NCBI GenBank assembly: GCA_905233465.1
Contig: CAJOEI010000001.1
Coordinates: 1-64,000, forward strand
DNA: 64,000 nucleotides
DNA from: an uncultured Bacteroidaceae bacterium
Lineage (GTDB): Bacteria > Bacteroidota > Bacteroidia > Bacteroidales > Bacteroidaceae
Direction of reading: 5' to 3'
Below, in pieces: positions 11,497-19,481 of the stretch. A program made the translations under genes and the position numbers. How positions within the stretch are numbered: position 1 is the first letter of the stretch; every line of letters starts with the position of its first letter. The notes under the pieces were generated by a model. The model saw nothing but the letters and a program-made list of their open reading frames with translations, did not search any database and was not told where the DNA came from.

Positions 11497-12195
11497 TTAG
11501 ATTTCATCAACGGCCTTCGGATCTATCTTAATGCCGCGACTCATAGTACTGGAAAGATAAATACTCTTGAGATACGTGCCTTTGGCAGCAGCAGGCTTGA
11601 GCTTGATGATGGTTGAAATAAACTCCTTGGCATTCTCAGCAATCTTGTCGGCACTGAATGAAACCTTGCCTATCGATGCATGAACAATACCGGTCTTGTC
11701 AACCTTGAAGCCTATCTTACCTTGCTTCACCTCGCGGATAGCCTTTGCTACATCCATGGTGACGGTGCCACTCTTGGGGTTTGGCATCAGTCCACGAGGA
11801 CCGAGGACGCGACCCAGAGCACCAATCTTACCCATGATAGAGGGCATAGTGATGATAACATCAACGTCAGTCCAGCCGCCCTTGATTTTGTCGATGTACT
11901 CATCCAGACCAACATGGTCAGCACCTGCTTCCTTAGCAGCTGCCTCCTGATCTGGAGTGCACAGACAAAGCACACGGGTGACTTTACCTGTTCCGTTGGG
12001 CAGAGAAACGACACCGCGCACCATCTGGTTGGCCTTACGGGGGTCAACACCCAGTCGGCAATCAATGTCGACAGAAGCATCGAACTTGGTTGTGGTTATT
12101 TCCTTGACCAGTTGCGAAGCCTCCTTCAGAGTGTATGCTTTCCCTGCTTCAATCTTCTCAGCGACCAACTTTTGATTCTTTGTCAGTTTACTCAT
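11497..12195 (-). CDS. rplA: 50S ribosomal protein L1
   Basis: L1, 232 residues, binds 23S rRNA at the L1 stalk and in many bacteria represses its own L11-L1 operon. The signature ([25 protein letters not shown], given here in part) is at about residues 120-145. It lies 26 bp after rplK in the same operon. Confidence 0.98.
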   Translation of the reverse strand: MSKLTKNQKLVAEKIEAGKAYTLKEASQLVKEITTTKFDASVDIDCRLGVDPRKANQMVRGVVSLPNGTGKVTRVLCLCTPDQEAAAKEAGADHVGLDEYIDKIKGGWTDVDVIITMPSIMGKIGALGRVLGPRGLMPNPKSGTVTMDVAKAIREVKQGKIGFKVDKTGIVHASIGKVSFSADKIAENAKEFISTIIKLKPAAAKGTYLKSIYLSSTMSRGIKIDPKAVDEI

Positions 12196-12221
12196 AATGA
12201 TGAATTGAAGTTTAATGTGAA

Positions 12222-12659
12222 TTAAGCGGGAAAGTCACCCTTGACAGTAATACCCATGCTGCGAGCTGTACCGGCAACCAGTTTCATGGCGGCCTCCACA
12301 GTGAAGCAGTTCAAGTCGGGCATCTTGTCGGTGGCGATGGCACGAACGTCATCCCAGGTCACAGCTGCAACCTTCTTACGATTGGGCTCGGCGCTGCCGC
12401 CTTTCACCTTAGCTGCCTCCAGCAACTGAATTGCCACAGGAGGTGTTTTGACGACAAAGTCATAGCTCTTGTCGTTGTAATAGGTGATGACAACAGGCAG
12501 AACCTTACCGGCCTTGTCCTGAGTTCTGGCATTGAATGCCTTGCAGAAATCCATGATGTTGATACCCTTGGAACCAAGAGCAGGACCCACTGGGGGAGAT
12601 GGATTCGCAGCGCCTCCTTTAATCTGTAATTTGATTAATCCAGCAACTTCTTTTGCCAT
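12222..12659 (-). CDS. rplK: 50S ribosomal protein L11
   Basis: L11, 145 residues, binds the GTPase-associated region of 23S rRNA. The N-terminal proline-rich loop ([20 protein letters not shown]) and the C-terminal rRNA-binding domain with [11 protein letters not shown] are present. It lies 62 bp after nusG. Confidence 0.99.
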   Translation of the reverse strand: MAKEVAGLIKLQIKGGAANPSPPVGPALGSKGINIMDFCKAFNARTQDKAGKVLPVVITYYNDKSYDFVVKTPPVAIQLLEAAKVKGGSAEPNRKKVAAVTWDDVRAIATDKMPDLNCFTVEAAMKLVAGTARSMGITVKGDFPA

Positions 12660-12721
12660 TGTTAATTAATTCGTTAGATATTGATGTATATACGAGGTTT
12701 CGAGCGCGTAACATGTTCGCT

Positions 12722-13273
12722 CTACTCCTTCGTGACCTGCATGAAACCGAGCTCCAAAGGAGTCTTTCTTCCGAAAATCTTGACCGAAACCTTCAGCTTC
12801 TTCTTTTCGTTATTCACTTCCTCGACAACAGCCTCAAAGCCGGAGAATGGACCGTCGACAACCTTTACGGCATCACCTTCTGTGTATGGAATCTGGATGT
12901 CTTCAGGCACATCGGCCATTTCGTCCACCACGCCGAGGAGCCTTTTCATCTCGCTCGGACGTATGGGCATGGGTTTGCTACTATCTTTTGTCTCGCCGAG
13001 GAATCCCAACACATTAGGGGTGTTGCGCAGCATTGCTTGCACCTCACCCTTTAGATTGGCCTCTACCAGAACATAACCGGGCAGATGGCAGCGTTCCTTC
13101 ACAGTGCGTTTGCCGTTGCGGACAACGACATACTTCTCTGTAGGGATAAGCACTTGGGACACGTTGCCGTTGTAGTCACCTTGGGCGACCTGAGCTTCAA
13201 CGTATTCCTTTACTTTGCCTTCTTTGCCGCTTATGGCACGCATCACGTACCATTGCATACCTAAATCTGCCAT
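12722..13273 (-). CDS. nusG: transcription termination/antitermination factor NusG
   Basis: NusG binds RNA polymerase and influences pausing, termination and coupling to ribosomes. The product is 183 residues from the ATG at 13273 (MADLGMQWYVMRAISGKEGK). The frame is open further upstream, but that extension runs into secE and has no similarity, so the internal start is chosen; it leaves a 14-bp gap after the secE stop. The NGN domain occupies roughly residues 6-110 and the KOW domain (GDAVKVVDGPFSGFEAVVEE) follows. There is no large insertion between the two. Confidence 0.95.
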   Translation of the reverse strand: MADLGMQWYVMRAISGKEGKVKEYVEAQVAQGDYNGNVSQVLIPTEKYVVVRNGKRTVKERCHLPGYVLVEANLKGEVQAMLRNTPNVLGFLGETKDSSKPMPIRPSEMKRLLGVVDEMADVPEDIQIPYTEGDAVKVVDGPFSGFEAVVEEVNNEKKKLKVSVKIFGRKTPLELGFMQVTKE

Positions 13274-13287
13274 TTGCACTGTCCCGA

Positions 13288-13479
13288 TTAGTTGGGATAA
13301 ACCAATTCCATTAAATGTTGGAATGTGAAATCCATAACGAAAACAACCACCGCGATGAGTAGGGAAGCAGTTAATACTACAATCGCGCTGTTCATAAGTT
13401 CTGAACGCGTAGGCCAAGTGGTCTTATGCACGAGTTCTTCGTAGGATTCCTTGCAGTAATTTACAAATCTCTTGAACAT
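13288..13479 (-). CDS. secE: preprotein translocase subunit SecE
   Basis: SecE, 63 residues, is the small inner-membrane subunit that clamps SecY. The single membrane segment is visible at about residues 30-53 (AIVVLTASLLIAVVVFVMDF), preceded by the conserved amphipathic part with ELVHKTTWPTRSEL. The single-helix form is usual outside Enterobacteria. It lies directly before nusG. Confidence 0.97.
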   Translation of the reverse strand: MFKRFVNYCKESYEELVHKTTWPTRSELMNSAIVVLTASLLIAVVVFVMDFTFQHLMELVYPN

Positions 13480-13495
13480 TCTTCTGATGTTTTAG

Positions 13496-13568
13496 CACGG
13501 GAAGAGAGGCTCGAACTCCCGACACCTGGTTTTGGAGACCAGTGCTCTACCAACTGAGCTATTCCCGT
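13496..13568 (-). tRNA. tRNA-Trp (CCA)
   Basis: A full cloverleaf can be drawn: acceptor ACGGGAA/TTCCCGT, D-arm GCTCAGTTGGTAGAGC, anticodon stem CTGGT/ACCAG with loop CTCCAAA, and T-arm GGGAG-TTCGAGC-CTCTC. The anticodon is CCA. It lies between tuf and secE, the usual Bacteroidetes position. Confidence 0.97.
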
Positions 13569-13573
13569 GTATA

Positions 13574-13604
13574 AGGGAGTCACGCGTTCATCGAGTGACT
13601 CCCT
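13574..13604 (-). other. hairpin between tuf and tRNA-Trp
   Basis: A perfect 10-bp stem (AGGGAGTCAC / GTGACTCCCT) with an 11-nt loop lies just upstream of tRNA-Trp on the minus strand. It is followed by TATACAC, not a U-run, so it may be a weak terminator or an RNA processing signal that separates tuf mRNA from the tRNA. Confidence 0.6.
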
Positions 13605-13633
13605 GATGTTGTGTTATTGGTTGTTCGTGTGAA

Positions 13634-14818
13634 TTAATCGTCGAGAATCTCTGTAATCTGACCGGAACCCACTGTGCGACCACCCTCGCGGATAGCGAAG
13701 CGCAGACCGACGTTCAGAGCAACGGCGTAAATCAGTTCGACCTTAATCTCAACGTTATCGCCGGGCATCACCATCTCAGTGCCTTCGGGGAGATGAATCT
13801 CACCTGTGCAGTCCATGGTGCGGAGATAGAACTGAGGACGATACTTGTTACCGAACGGAGTGTGACGGCCACCCTCTTCCTTCTTCAGGACATAGATGGA
13901 AGCCTTGAAGTTCTTGTGGGGCTTGATAACACCCGGGTGGGTGATAACCATACCACGCTTAACTTCGTTCTTGTCGATACCGCGGAGCAGCAGACCAACG
14001 TTGTCGCCAGCTTCACCCTCATCGAGGATCTTGCGGAACATCTCGACACCGGTGATGACGGACTTCTTGTCCTCACCAAGACCCAGAATCTGAACCTCGT
14101 CACCGACCTTCACGCGGCCAGTCTCGATACGACCTGTAGCCACGGTGCCACGACCTGTGATTGAGAACACGTCCTCAACGGGCATCAAGAAGGGCTTCTC
14201 AACGTCGCGGACAGGCTCCTGAATCCATGTGTCGCAAGCGTCCATGAGCTCCATGACCTTAGCTTCCCATTCGGGCACACCGTTGAGTGCACCGAGAGCG
14301 GAGCCGCGGATGATGGGAGTCTCAGCCTCAAAGTCGTACTGAGCGAGAAGCTCCTGCATCTCCATCTCAACGAGTTCAAGCATTTCCTCGTCGTCGACCA
14401 TGTCGCACTTGTTGAGGAACACAACCAGACGGGGCACGTTCACCTGACGGGCGAGCAGGATGTGCTCACGGGTCTGAGGCATAGGACCGTCAGTTGCAGC
14501 AACAACGATAATAGCACCGTCCATCTGGGCAGCACCAGTTACCATGTTCTTCACATAGTCAGCGTGACCCGGGCAGTCAACGTGAGCATAGTGACGCTTT
14601 GCTGTCTCATACTCAACGTGAGCGGTGTTGATGGTGATACCACGCTCTTTCTCCTCAGGAGCATTGTCGATCTGATCGAAGCTCTTCACTTCAGAGAGAC
14701 CCTGCTTTGCCAGCACTGTGGTGATGGCAGCTGTCAGAGTTGTCTTACCGTGGTCAACGTGGCCGATAGTACCAATGTTGACATGCGGTTTGGTTCTTTC
14801 GAATTTTTCTTTAGCCAT
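13634..14818 (-). CDS. tuf: elongation factor Tu
   Basis: EF-Tu, 394 residues, delivers aminoacyl-tRNA to the ribosome as a GTP complex. The P-loop GHVDHGKTT is at about residues 19-27, DCPGHADY at about 80-87, and NKCDM at about 135-139. Domains II and III are complete, ending [16 protein letters not shown]. It is preceded by three tRNA genes and followed by tRNA-Trp, secE and nusG in what looks like one transcript. Confidence 0.99.
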   Translation of the reverse strand: MAKEKFERTKPHVNIGTIGHVDHGKTTLTAAITTVLAKQGLSEVKSFDQIDNAPEEKERGITINTAHVEYETAKRHYAHVDCPGHADYVKNMVTGAAQMDGAIIVVAATDGPMPQTREHILLARQVNVPRLVVFLNKCDMVDDEEMLELVEMEMQELLAQYDFEAETPIIRGSALGALNGVPEWEAKVMELMDACDTWIQEPVRDVEKPFLMPVEDVFSITGRGTVATGRIETGRVKVGDEVQILGLGEDKKSVITGVEMFRKILDEGEAGDNVGLLLRGIDKNEVKRGMVITHPGVIKPHKNFKASIYVLKKEEGGRHTPFGNKYRPQFYLRTMDCTGEIHLPEGTEMVMPGDNVEIKVELIYAVALNVGLRFAIREGGRTVGSGQITEILDD

Positions 14819-14896
14819 AGCTAATTTCTACTTGTTTTAGTATAAATAAATTGGAATCTATTACTTTGTGTCTCAGAACATTCTCTCCTTGGAGAG

Positions 14897-14968
<72 letters not shown>

Positions 14969-14990
14969 ATTTTCTGAAGTCTGTCTCGAG

Positions 14991-15063
14991 AGCGGAAGAC
15001 GGGGCTCAAACCCGCGACCCCCAGCTTGGAAGGCTAGTGCTCTATCGACTGAGCTACTTCCGC
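14991..15063 (-). tRNA. tRNA-Gly (TCC)
   Basis: Acceptor GCGGAAG/CTTCCGC, D-arm GCTCAGTCGATAGAGC, anticodon loop CTTCCAA (anticodon TCC) and a normal T-arm (GCGGG-TTTGAGC-CCCGT). It lies between tRNA-Tyr and tRNA-Thr. Confidence 0.96.
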
Positions 15064-15087
15064 GTTATCCTCAGGCTACTGTCTTGG

Positions 15088-15170
15088 TGGGCAAAGATGG
15101 ATTCGAACCACCGAAGGTAACAACCAGCAGATTTACAGTCTGCCCCATTTGGCCACTCTGGAATTTGCCC
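15088..15170 (-). tRNA. tRNA-Tyr (GTA)
   Basis: The 83-nt length and the long variable arm mark a class II tRNA. The acceptor is GGGCAAA/TTTGCCC and the anticodon loop CTGTAAA gives GTA. It is the first gene after the operon promoter. Confidence 0.96.
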
Positions 15171-15258
15171 TTACAGAGCCCTTTTAGATGCTTCTCTCGA
15201 GCCTTGTTTTTGAGTCCCAGACGACCGTCTTGGAAGCAAAACCCTCTCAAAACGGCTG

Positions 15259-15290
15259 CAAAGGTAGATGTTTTTTTTCGAACTCAAAAA
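15259..15290 (-). promoter_or_regulatory. promoter of the tRNA-Tyr–tuf–rpoBC operon
   Basis: On the minus strand a -33-like TTTTTG (15290-15285) and a -7 TACCTTTG (15266-15259) are 18 bp apart, which fits the Bacteroidetes primary sigma factor consensus. It lies about 90 bp upstream of tRNA-Tyr. Confidence 0.8.
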
Positions 15291-15306
15291 CTTTTCAGAG
15301 ATTTTT

Positions 15307-15603
15307 TTATCTGTTCTGTGATTTTTCTTTGTTTTTCTGCAATTGGCGCACCAGTGCGTCCATGCAATTGTCTATTGCTTCTTCGAATGTGTCGCAAGTT
15401 TTCTCTGCAAAGAGCTCTGTTGCAGCGTTGACGCGTATTGCAACTTCCTTGTTCATTGCAGTTTCCGGCTTGACGACCTTTAATGACACCTCTACCTTTC
15501 TTATTTCGTCGCTGAATTTTTCAAGTTTGCCTACTTTCTTGTTGATGAAGTCTTGCAACTTCTCTGTAGGCTCAAAGCGGATGGCTTGAATCTTGATATC
15601 CAT
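15307..15603 (-). CDS. hpf: ribosome hibernation-promoting factor, short form
   Basis: The 98 residues form one HPF/RaiA domain (start MDIKIQAIRFEPTEKLQDFI), without the C-terminal dimerisation domain of long HPF. Such proteins bind the decoding site of idle 30S subunits during slow growth. The ATG is preceded by GGAGG 6 bp upstream, an unusually clear Shine-Dalgarno sequence for this phylum. It lies 30 bp after the recombinase gene in a probable rpsU–xerC–hpf operon. Confidence 0.92.
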   Translation of the reverse strand: MDIKIQAIRFEPTEKLQDFINKKVGKLEKFSDEIRKVEVSLKVVKPETAMNKEVAIRVNAATELFAEKTCDTFEEAIDNCMDALVRQLQKNKEKSQNR

Positions 15604-15633
15604 AGGAACCTCCTTTTTTTAATTAGTTAAACT

Positions 15634-16530
15634 TTATGCCCTTGGATGGGCGTTGTGATAAGCTTTCTTGAGTTCTTCGAAAGTCGTGTGAGTGTAAATC
15701 TCTGTTGTGGATAGTTTCTCGTGTCCCAGCAGCTCTTTGACTGCCTCCAGACCAGCTTCGTGATTGAGCATGGTTGTTGCGAAGGTGTGTCTGAGCACGT
15801 GTGGGCTTCGCTTCTTCTGGTCCGTGACCAGCGCCAGCTTTTGCGTCACGACTTCCCGTACTATGCTGTAGTACATCCGTTCTCCTTTTTTGGTAACGAA
15901 TAGCGCCTCTGTCTTGATGTTGTTTCGTCGGGCTCTTTCTCCTATATATATATATATAAGGTGTAGCAGCCTCTCCCCGAAGGGGACGATTCTTTGTTTA
16001 TTGCCTTTCCCTCTCACACAGAGGGTCATGGCAGAAGTTTTGACATCCTCGACGTTGATGGCTATGAGCTCAGCAGCTCTGATGCCAGTTTCGTAGAACG
16101 TTTCAATAATCAACCTGTCACGTATGCCGATGAAGTCGTTGGTGAAAGCATCCTCGCTGTCCAGCAAACGTTGCATGTCACTTTCCCTGACGAAAACGGG
16201 CAATGTTCGCTCGCCCTTTGGTGCGGTGACGTTTCTTATGGGATTGCGTTGGACTATTCCCTTTTTATGCAGGAATCTGAAGCACGACTTCAATGCGGAT
16301 AGCCTCCGTTGTGTTGACGTGGCTTTATTGCCCTTGTCCATCATGCTGACAATCCATTCTCTTGCGATGTCAGCATCGATGTCGTCCCATGTCAGGTTGT
16401 TGTCAAGTTTCTGGAAGAACGCCTCAAACGCTTTTAAGTCGCCCTGATAACTTTGTACTGTCATCGGTGACAGTGCTTTCTCGTATCTCAGGTAATCCAG
16501 AAATGCTTCGACGTACTGTTTGTTATTCAA
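15634..16530 (-). CDS. xerC: tyrosine recombinase, XerC/XerD type
   Basis: The 298-residue product has an N-terminal SAM-like core-binding domain and a C-terminal catalytic domain. The catalytic Arg is in ETGIRAAELIAI, HxxR in SPHVLRHTFATT, and the last His and the Tyr nucleophile in LLGHEKLSTTEIYTH. Length and motifs fit a chromosome-dimer-resolving Xer recombinase rather than a mobile-element integrase, and there is no sign of an element around it. The start appears to be TTG (MNNKQYVEAFLDYLRYEKAL). A (TA)8 tract lies inside the frame. Whether it is XerC or XerD cannot be settled here. Confidence 0.9.
   Translation of the reverse strand: MNNKQYVEAFLDYLRYEKALSPMTVQSYQGDLKAFEAFFQKLDNNLTWDDIDADIAREWIVSMMDKGNKATSTQRRLSALKSCFRFLHKKGIVQRNPIRNVTAPKGERTLPVFVRESDMQRLLDSEDAFTNDFIGIRDRLIIETFYETGIRAAELIAINVEDVKTSAMTLCVRGKGNKQRIVPFGERLLHLIYIYIGERARRNNIKTEALFVTKKGERMYYSIVREVVTQKLALVTDQKKRSPHVLRHTFATTMLNHEAGLEAVKELLGHEKLSTTEIYTHTTFEELKKAYHNAHPRA
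15943..15958. repeat. (TA)8 dinucleotide tract inside xerC
   Basis: Sixteen bases of alternating T and A encode the IYIYI part of HLIYIYIGERARR. Loss or gain of one TA would shift the frame and remove the catalytic His, Arg and Tyr. Confidence 0.9.
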
Positions 16531-16571
16531 GATTGCCTTGAAAAATCAGCTGTTATTAACTGTGATTTTCT

Positions 16572-16763
16572 TTAGTCTTCTACGCGGCGTAACTGCTGAA
16601 CGTACACTGCACGCTCCTTAGCGAGACGCTTGAGCACGGACGGCTTGTCGAACTGCTGACGGCGACGGAGTTCCTTCACGACACCTGTCTTTTCGAATTT
16701 GCGCTTGAATTTCTTGAGAGCTCTTTCGATGTTCTCGCCTTCCTTAACGGGTACTACGATCAT
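16572..16763 (-). CDS. rpsU: 30S ribosomal protein S21
   Basis: S21, 63 residues, very basic (FKRKFEKTGVVKELRRRQQF). In Bacteroidetes S21 lies near the 16S 3' end and is thought to help explain why Shine-Dalgarno sequences are little used; that is family knowledge, not seen here. It is the first gene after a strong promoter and precedes xerC by 41 bp. Confidence 0.97.
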   Translation of the reverse strand: MIVVPVKEGENIERALKKFKRKFEKTGVVKELRRRQQFDKPSVLKRLAKERAVYVQQLRRVED

Positions 16764-16858
16764 GTTTTGATTTGTTTGTTGTTTTTGTTGATGATAAAGA
16801 TGTTTAACTCACTGCTTCCTTTTCATGCCGTTTTTATAGGCTGATAGGAAAGCGGGTG

Positions 16859-16889
16859 CAAAGTTAGGCATATTTTTGTGTTGTTCAAA
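16859..16889 (-). promoter_or_regulatory. promoter of rpsU–xerC–hpf
   Basis: On the minus strand TTTG (16889-16886), 19 bp, then TAACTTTG (16866-16859): an exact match to the Bacteroidetes -33/-7 pattern, about 95 bp upstream of the rpsU ATG. Confidence 0.85.
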
Positions 16890-16949
16890 TTTTTTTGCCC
16901 GTTTTTTGTATTTATGTCTTATTTTAATGACTGCGACATCTGCTGTGGA

Positions 16950-17771
16950 CTATAGCACTATGGCTTGTGCCTGCACACTGTGTCCCACAAAGAGCGATGC
17001 ATTGTCGTTGAAGGCTTCCGGCTGTTCCGTGGTGAGGAATGTTACAGAGCCCCCTGTTGACAGGCGCTGTTGCATGTCCTGGTGTCGTTGCAGGTAGTTT
17101 TCCAGGCTTGCTGCCACATATTTCCCTTGTGGGATGATGTTGATGTGTTGCGGCGTGAACTGTCGTATCTTGTTCATCAATAGCGGATAGTGTGTGCATC
17201 CGAGTATGATGGCGTCGATGAGCGGATCCTGTTGCAGCAGTCGGTTGATGTGTTTCTTGACGAAGTAGTCAGCCCCTTCGCCGTCAGCCTCCCTGTTCTC
17301 CACGAGCGGCACCCACATGGGGCAGGCCTCGCTGTTCACCACTATATCCGGTGCTGTCTTTGCGATTTCCAGGTCGTATGTCCTGCTCATTATGGTGCCT
17401 CTTGTTGCCACGATGCCTATGTGCCGTGTCTTTGTGAAGGTGTCGACGGCTTCTGCTGTCGGCCTGACCACTCCCAGCACACGTAGTGAACTGTCGCCCA
17501 TCTGTGACAGGTCGCACTGTTGTATTGTCCTGAGCGCCTTGGCAGAGGCCGTGTTGCATGCCAGGATTATCAGCGGACATCCAAGTTCGAACAGGCGTTT
17601 CACAGCTTGCAGTGTGAACTCATACACCAGCTGGAACGACCGCTGTCCGTATGGAGCCCTCGCATTGTCGCCAAGGTACAGATAGTCGTACTGCGGCAGT
17701 CGTTGTCGTATCTGCCGCAGTACTGTGAGTCCTCCGTAACCGCTGTCGAAAATTCCGATGGGTGCTATCAT
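16950..17771 (-). CDS. murI: glutamate racemase
   Basis: MurI makes D-glutamate for peptidoglycan in the cytoplasm. The product is 273 residues, a normal length. The N-terminal GIFDSGYGGLTVL holds the first catalytic region, LACNTAS at about residues 70-76 carries the first catalytic Cys, and LGCTHYPLL near residue 191 carries the second. Its ATG overlaps the stop of the preceding OmpH gene by 4 bp (ATGA), so the two are translationally linked. Confidence 0.97.
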   Translation of the reverse strand: MIAPIGIFDSGYGGLTVLRQIRQRLPQYDYLYLGDNARAPYGQRSFQLVYEFTLQAVKRLFELGCPLIILACNTASAKALRTIQQCDLSQMGDSSLRVLGVVRPTAEAVDTFTKTRHIGIVATRGTIMSRTYDLEIAKTAPDIVVNSEACPMWVPLVENREADGEGADYFVKKHINRLLQQDPLIDAIILGCTHYPLLMNKIRQFTPQHINIIPQGKYVAASLENYLQRHQDMQQRLSTGGSVTFLTTEQPEAFNDNASLFVGHSVQAQAIVL

Positions 17772-18364
17772 TCTGCTTGTGGGTTCTGTTCTTCGCTGAT
17801 TTGTTGTGCCAGCCCCAACTCTTGCAGCACGGCTTCGTACAAGCCCACCCCCATATCTTCGTCGATGTATGGCGTGGTGTTGTTGTCCGTGTTGACCACG
17901 ATGGCCAGTCTCAGACGTCGTGCCACAGTCTTGATGGCTTCGTTCAGCTTGTCGCGTGCAGGCTGTTGCAGCTCTTCCTGAGCTTGTGCCAGCAGCCGCT
18001 GTGCCTCTTCTCTGAAGGCTACGCTTTTCTCCATCAGCTCCTGCAGTTCGGTCTGCCTTTTCTGCATGATGCTTCTGGGAAAATCCTTCTGTCCTTGCAG
18101 GAAATCCGAGAACTTGCGTTGGAACTCGTCCTCGGCTCTCTTGGCTTCAGCGTCATATTTCTCGCGGAGCTGGTCATAGCTCTGCTGTGCTGTGGCGTAT
18201 TCAGGCATCTGCTGCAGCACCTTGTCGTATGGTATGTAACCGATGTATGCGACAGCATCGGTCACATCCTCTTGTGCATGCAGGCTCACTGCTGCCGCTA
18301 CGATGCATATCGTAGTGAGCAGCATTCGCCTTAGGCGTCTTGTCATGTTTGTGGCAGTGTTCAT
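17768..18364 (-). CDS. OmpH/Skp-family periplasmic chaperone (copy 1, next to murI)
   Basis: The 198-residue product has a signal peptide (RRMLLTTICIVAAAVSLHAQ) and a long charged coiled-coil region at about residues 60-145, as in Skp. The next in-frame ATG, at residue 7 (MTRRLRRMLLTT), is an equally good start. Skp-type proteins hold outer-membrane proteins in the periplasm before BAM assembles them. It is the third of three tandem paralogues downstream of bamA and lies 6 bp after copy 2. Confidence 0.88.
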   Translation of the reverse strand: MNTATNMTRRLRRMLLTTICIVAAAVSLHAQEDVTDAVAYIGYIPYDKVLQQMPEYATAQQSYDQLREKYDAEAKRAEDEFQRKFSDFLQGQKDFPRSIMQKRQTELQELMEKSVAFREEAQRLLAQAQEELQQPARDKLNEAIKTVARRLRLAIVVNTDNNTTPYIDEDMGVGLYEAVLQELGLAQQISEEQNPQAE

Positions 18365-18370
18365 TCGGAA

Positions 18371-18874
18371 TTAGTTGATACCCAGTGCCTTTTTGATTTC
18401 GTTTGTCAGGTCTTTGGACAGCGTTGTGCTGATATATGGTATGCCAGCCGAGGTGTCCATGATGTAGACATATCCGCCTTCGTCACCGATTTTCTTCACG
18501 GCAGCCGTGACTTTCTCCGAGAGAACTTGCATCTTTTCGCTCTGAGCTTTCTGGAAGGCCTGCTGGTTGTCCTGCACGCTTTGCTGTATGCGCTGTGAGA
18601 GGTCCTGCAGTTCTGCCTCGCGACGCTGGCGAACATTCTCTAACAGATTAGCCTGTTCCTTCTGATACTCTTCGTATTTCTTCTGGAACTCATCCTGCAT
18701 TCTCTTCAGGTCGGCCTCATACTGTTCTGCCAGTGTCTGCAACTCTTTCTGTGCTGCGGCATATTCAGGCATAGCAGGAACGACGTCAGCTGTGCTGAAG
18801 TGTCCGAATTTCTGTTGTGCGTTTGTGTTGATGGAAGCAAGCATGATGAATGCTGCAAAAAGAATCTTTTTCAT
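18371..18874 (-). CDS. OmpH/Skp-family periplasmic chaperone (copy 2)
   Basis: 167 residues with a signal peptide (MKKILFAAFIMLASINTNAQ) and a coiled-coil from about residue 37 to 120 rich in Glu, Gln, Lys and Arg. The mature N-terminus (KFGHFSTADVVPAMPEYAAA) follows the Skp pattern also seen in its two neighbours. It lies 45 bp after copy 3 in the bamA operon. Confidence 0.93.
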   Translation of the reverse strand: MKKILFAAFIMLASINTNAQQKFGHFSTADVVPAMPEYAAAQKELQTLAEQYEADLKRMQDEFQKKYEEYQKEQANLLENVRQRREAELQDLSQRIQQSVQDNQQAFQKAQSEKMQVLSEKVTAAVKKIGDEGGYVYIMDTSAGIPYISTTLSKDLTNEIKKALGIN

Positions 18875-18919
18875 ACTTTAATATTTGCTATTTGTTGTCT
18901 GCCAATAAAATATTATGCA

Positions 18920-19441
18920 TTAATTAAGTCCGAGTTTTGTCAGCACATCAGCCGAGATGTCAATCTTCGGTGAGGCAAAGATGATGCCGCTGTCGCTGGC
19001 GCGGTCCAGAATGAGGCTATAGCCCTTGGTCTCGCAGATATCCTTGACGACCTCGTATATCTCGTCCTGTATGGGCGTCATCAGGCTTTCGCGTTTTTTG
19101 TAGAGTTCGCCCTCCGGACCGAAGTATTTCTTTTTCAGGTCGGCAGCTTCCTTTTCCTTGGCCACGATAGCTTCCTCGCGTTCCTTCTTCTGTTCGGCGC
19201 TGAGGAACACAGCCTCACTTTGATAGGTCTTGTACAGGTTCTGTGCTTCGGTTGACAGCGCCTCCACCTCTGCCTGCCACTTGCGTGAGATTTGGTTCAG
19301 CTGTTCTCCCGCACGCTCATACGCGGGCATATTCTTGAGTATATACTCCATGTCAATGAGTGCAAACTTCTGAGCTGAAGCATTGATGCTGATGGCAAGT
19401 GCGCAGACCGCCAAGGCAATGATTGTCAGTTGTTTTTTCAT
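18920..19441 (-). CDS. OmpH/Skp-family periplasmic chaperone (copy 3, next to bamA)
   Basis: 173 residues from the ATG at 19441, which gives a clear signal peptide (MKKQLTIIALAVCALAISIN then ASAQ). The frame is open further upstream but that part overlaps the 3' end of bamA, so the internal start is preferred. The mature protein begins KFALIDMEYILKNMPAYERA and continues as a coiled-coil. The position right after bamA supports a role in delivering outer-membrane proteins to BAM. Confidence 0.93.
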   Translation of the reverse strand: MKKQLTIIALAVCALAISINASAQKFALIDMEYILKNMPAYERAGEQLNQISRKWQAEVEALSTEAQNLYKTYQSEAVFLSAEQKKEREEAIVAKEKEAADLKKKYFGPEGELYKKRESLMTPIQDEIYEVVKDICETKGYSLILDRASDSGIIFASPKIDISADVLTKLGLN

Positions 19442-19481
19442 AATTGTAATTAATGTTTGTAAATTATGAATTATACTGTGT

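Noticed and set aside
12722-13417. 48-residue N-terminal extension of NusG
   Set aside because: It overlaps secE in another frame and does not match NusG proteins, which start at MADLGMQWYV or close to it.
15634-16530. Integrase of a mobile element
   Set aside because: No attachment-site repeats, relaxase, or cargo genes are near; it lies in a conserved rpsU–xerC–hpf order.
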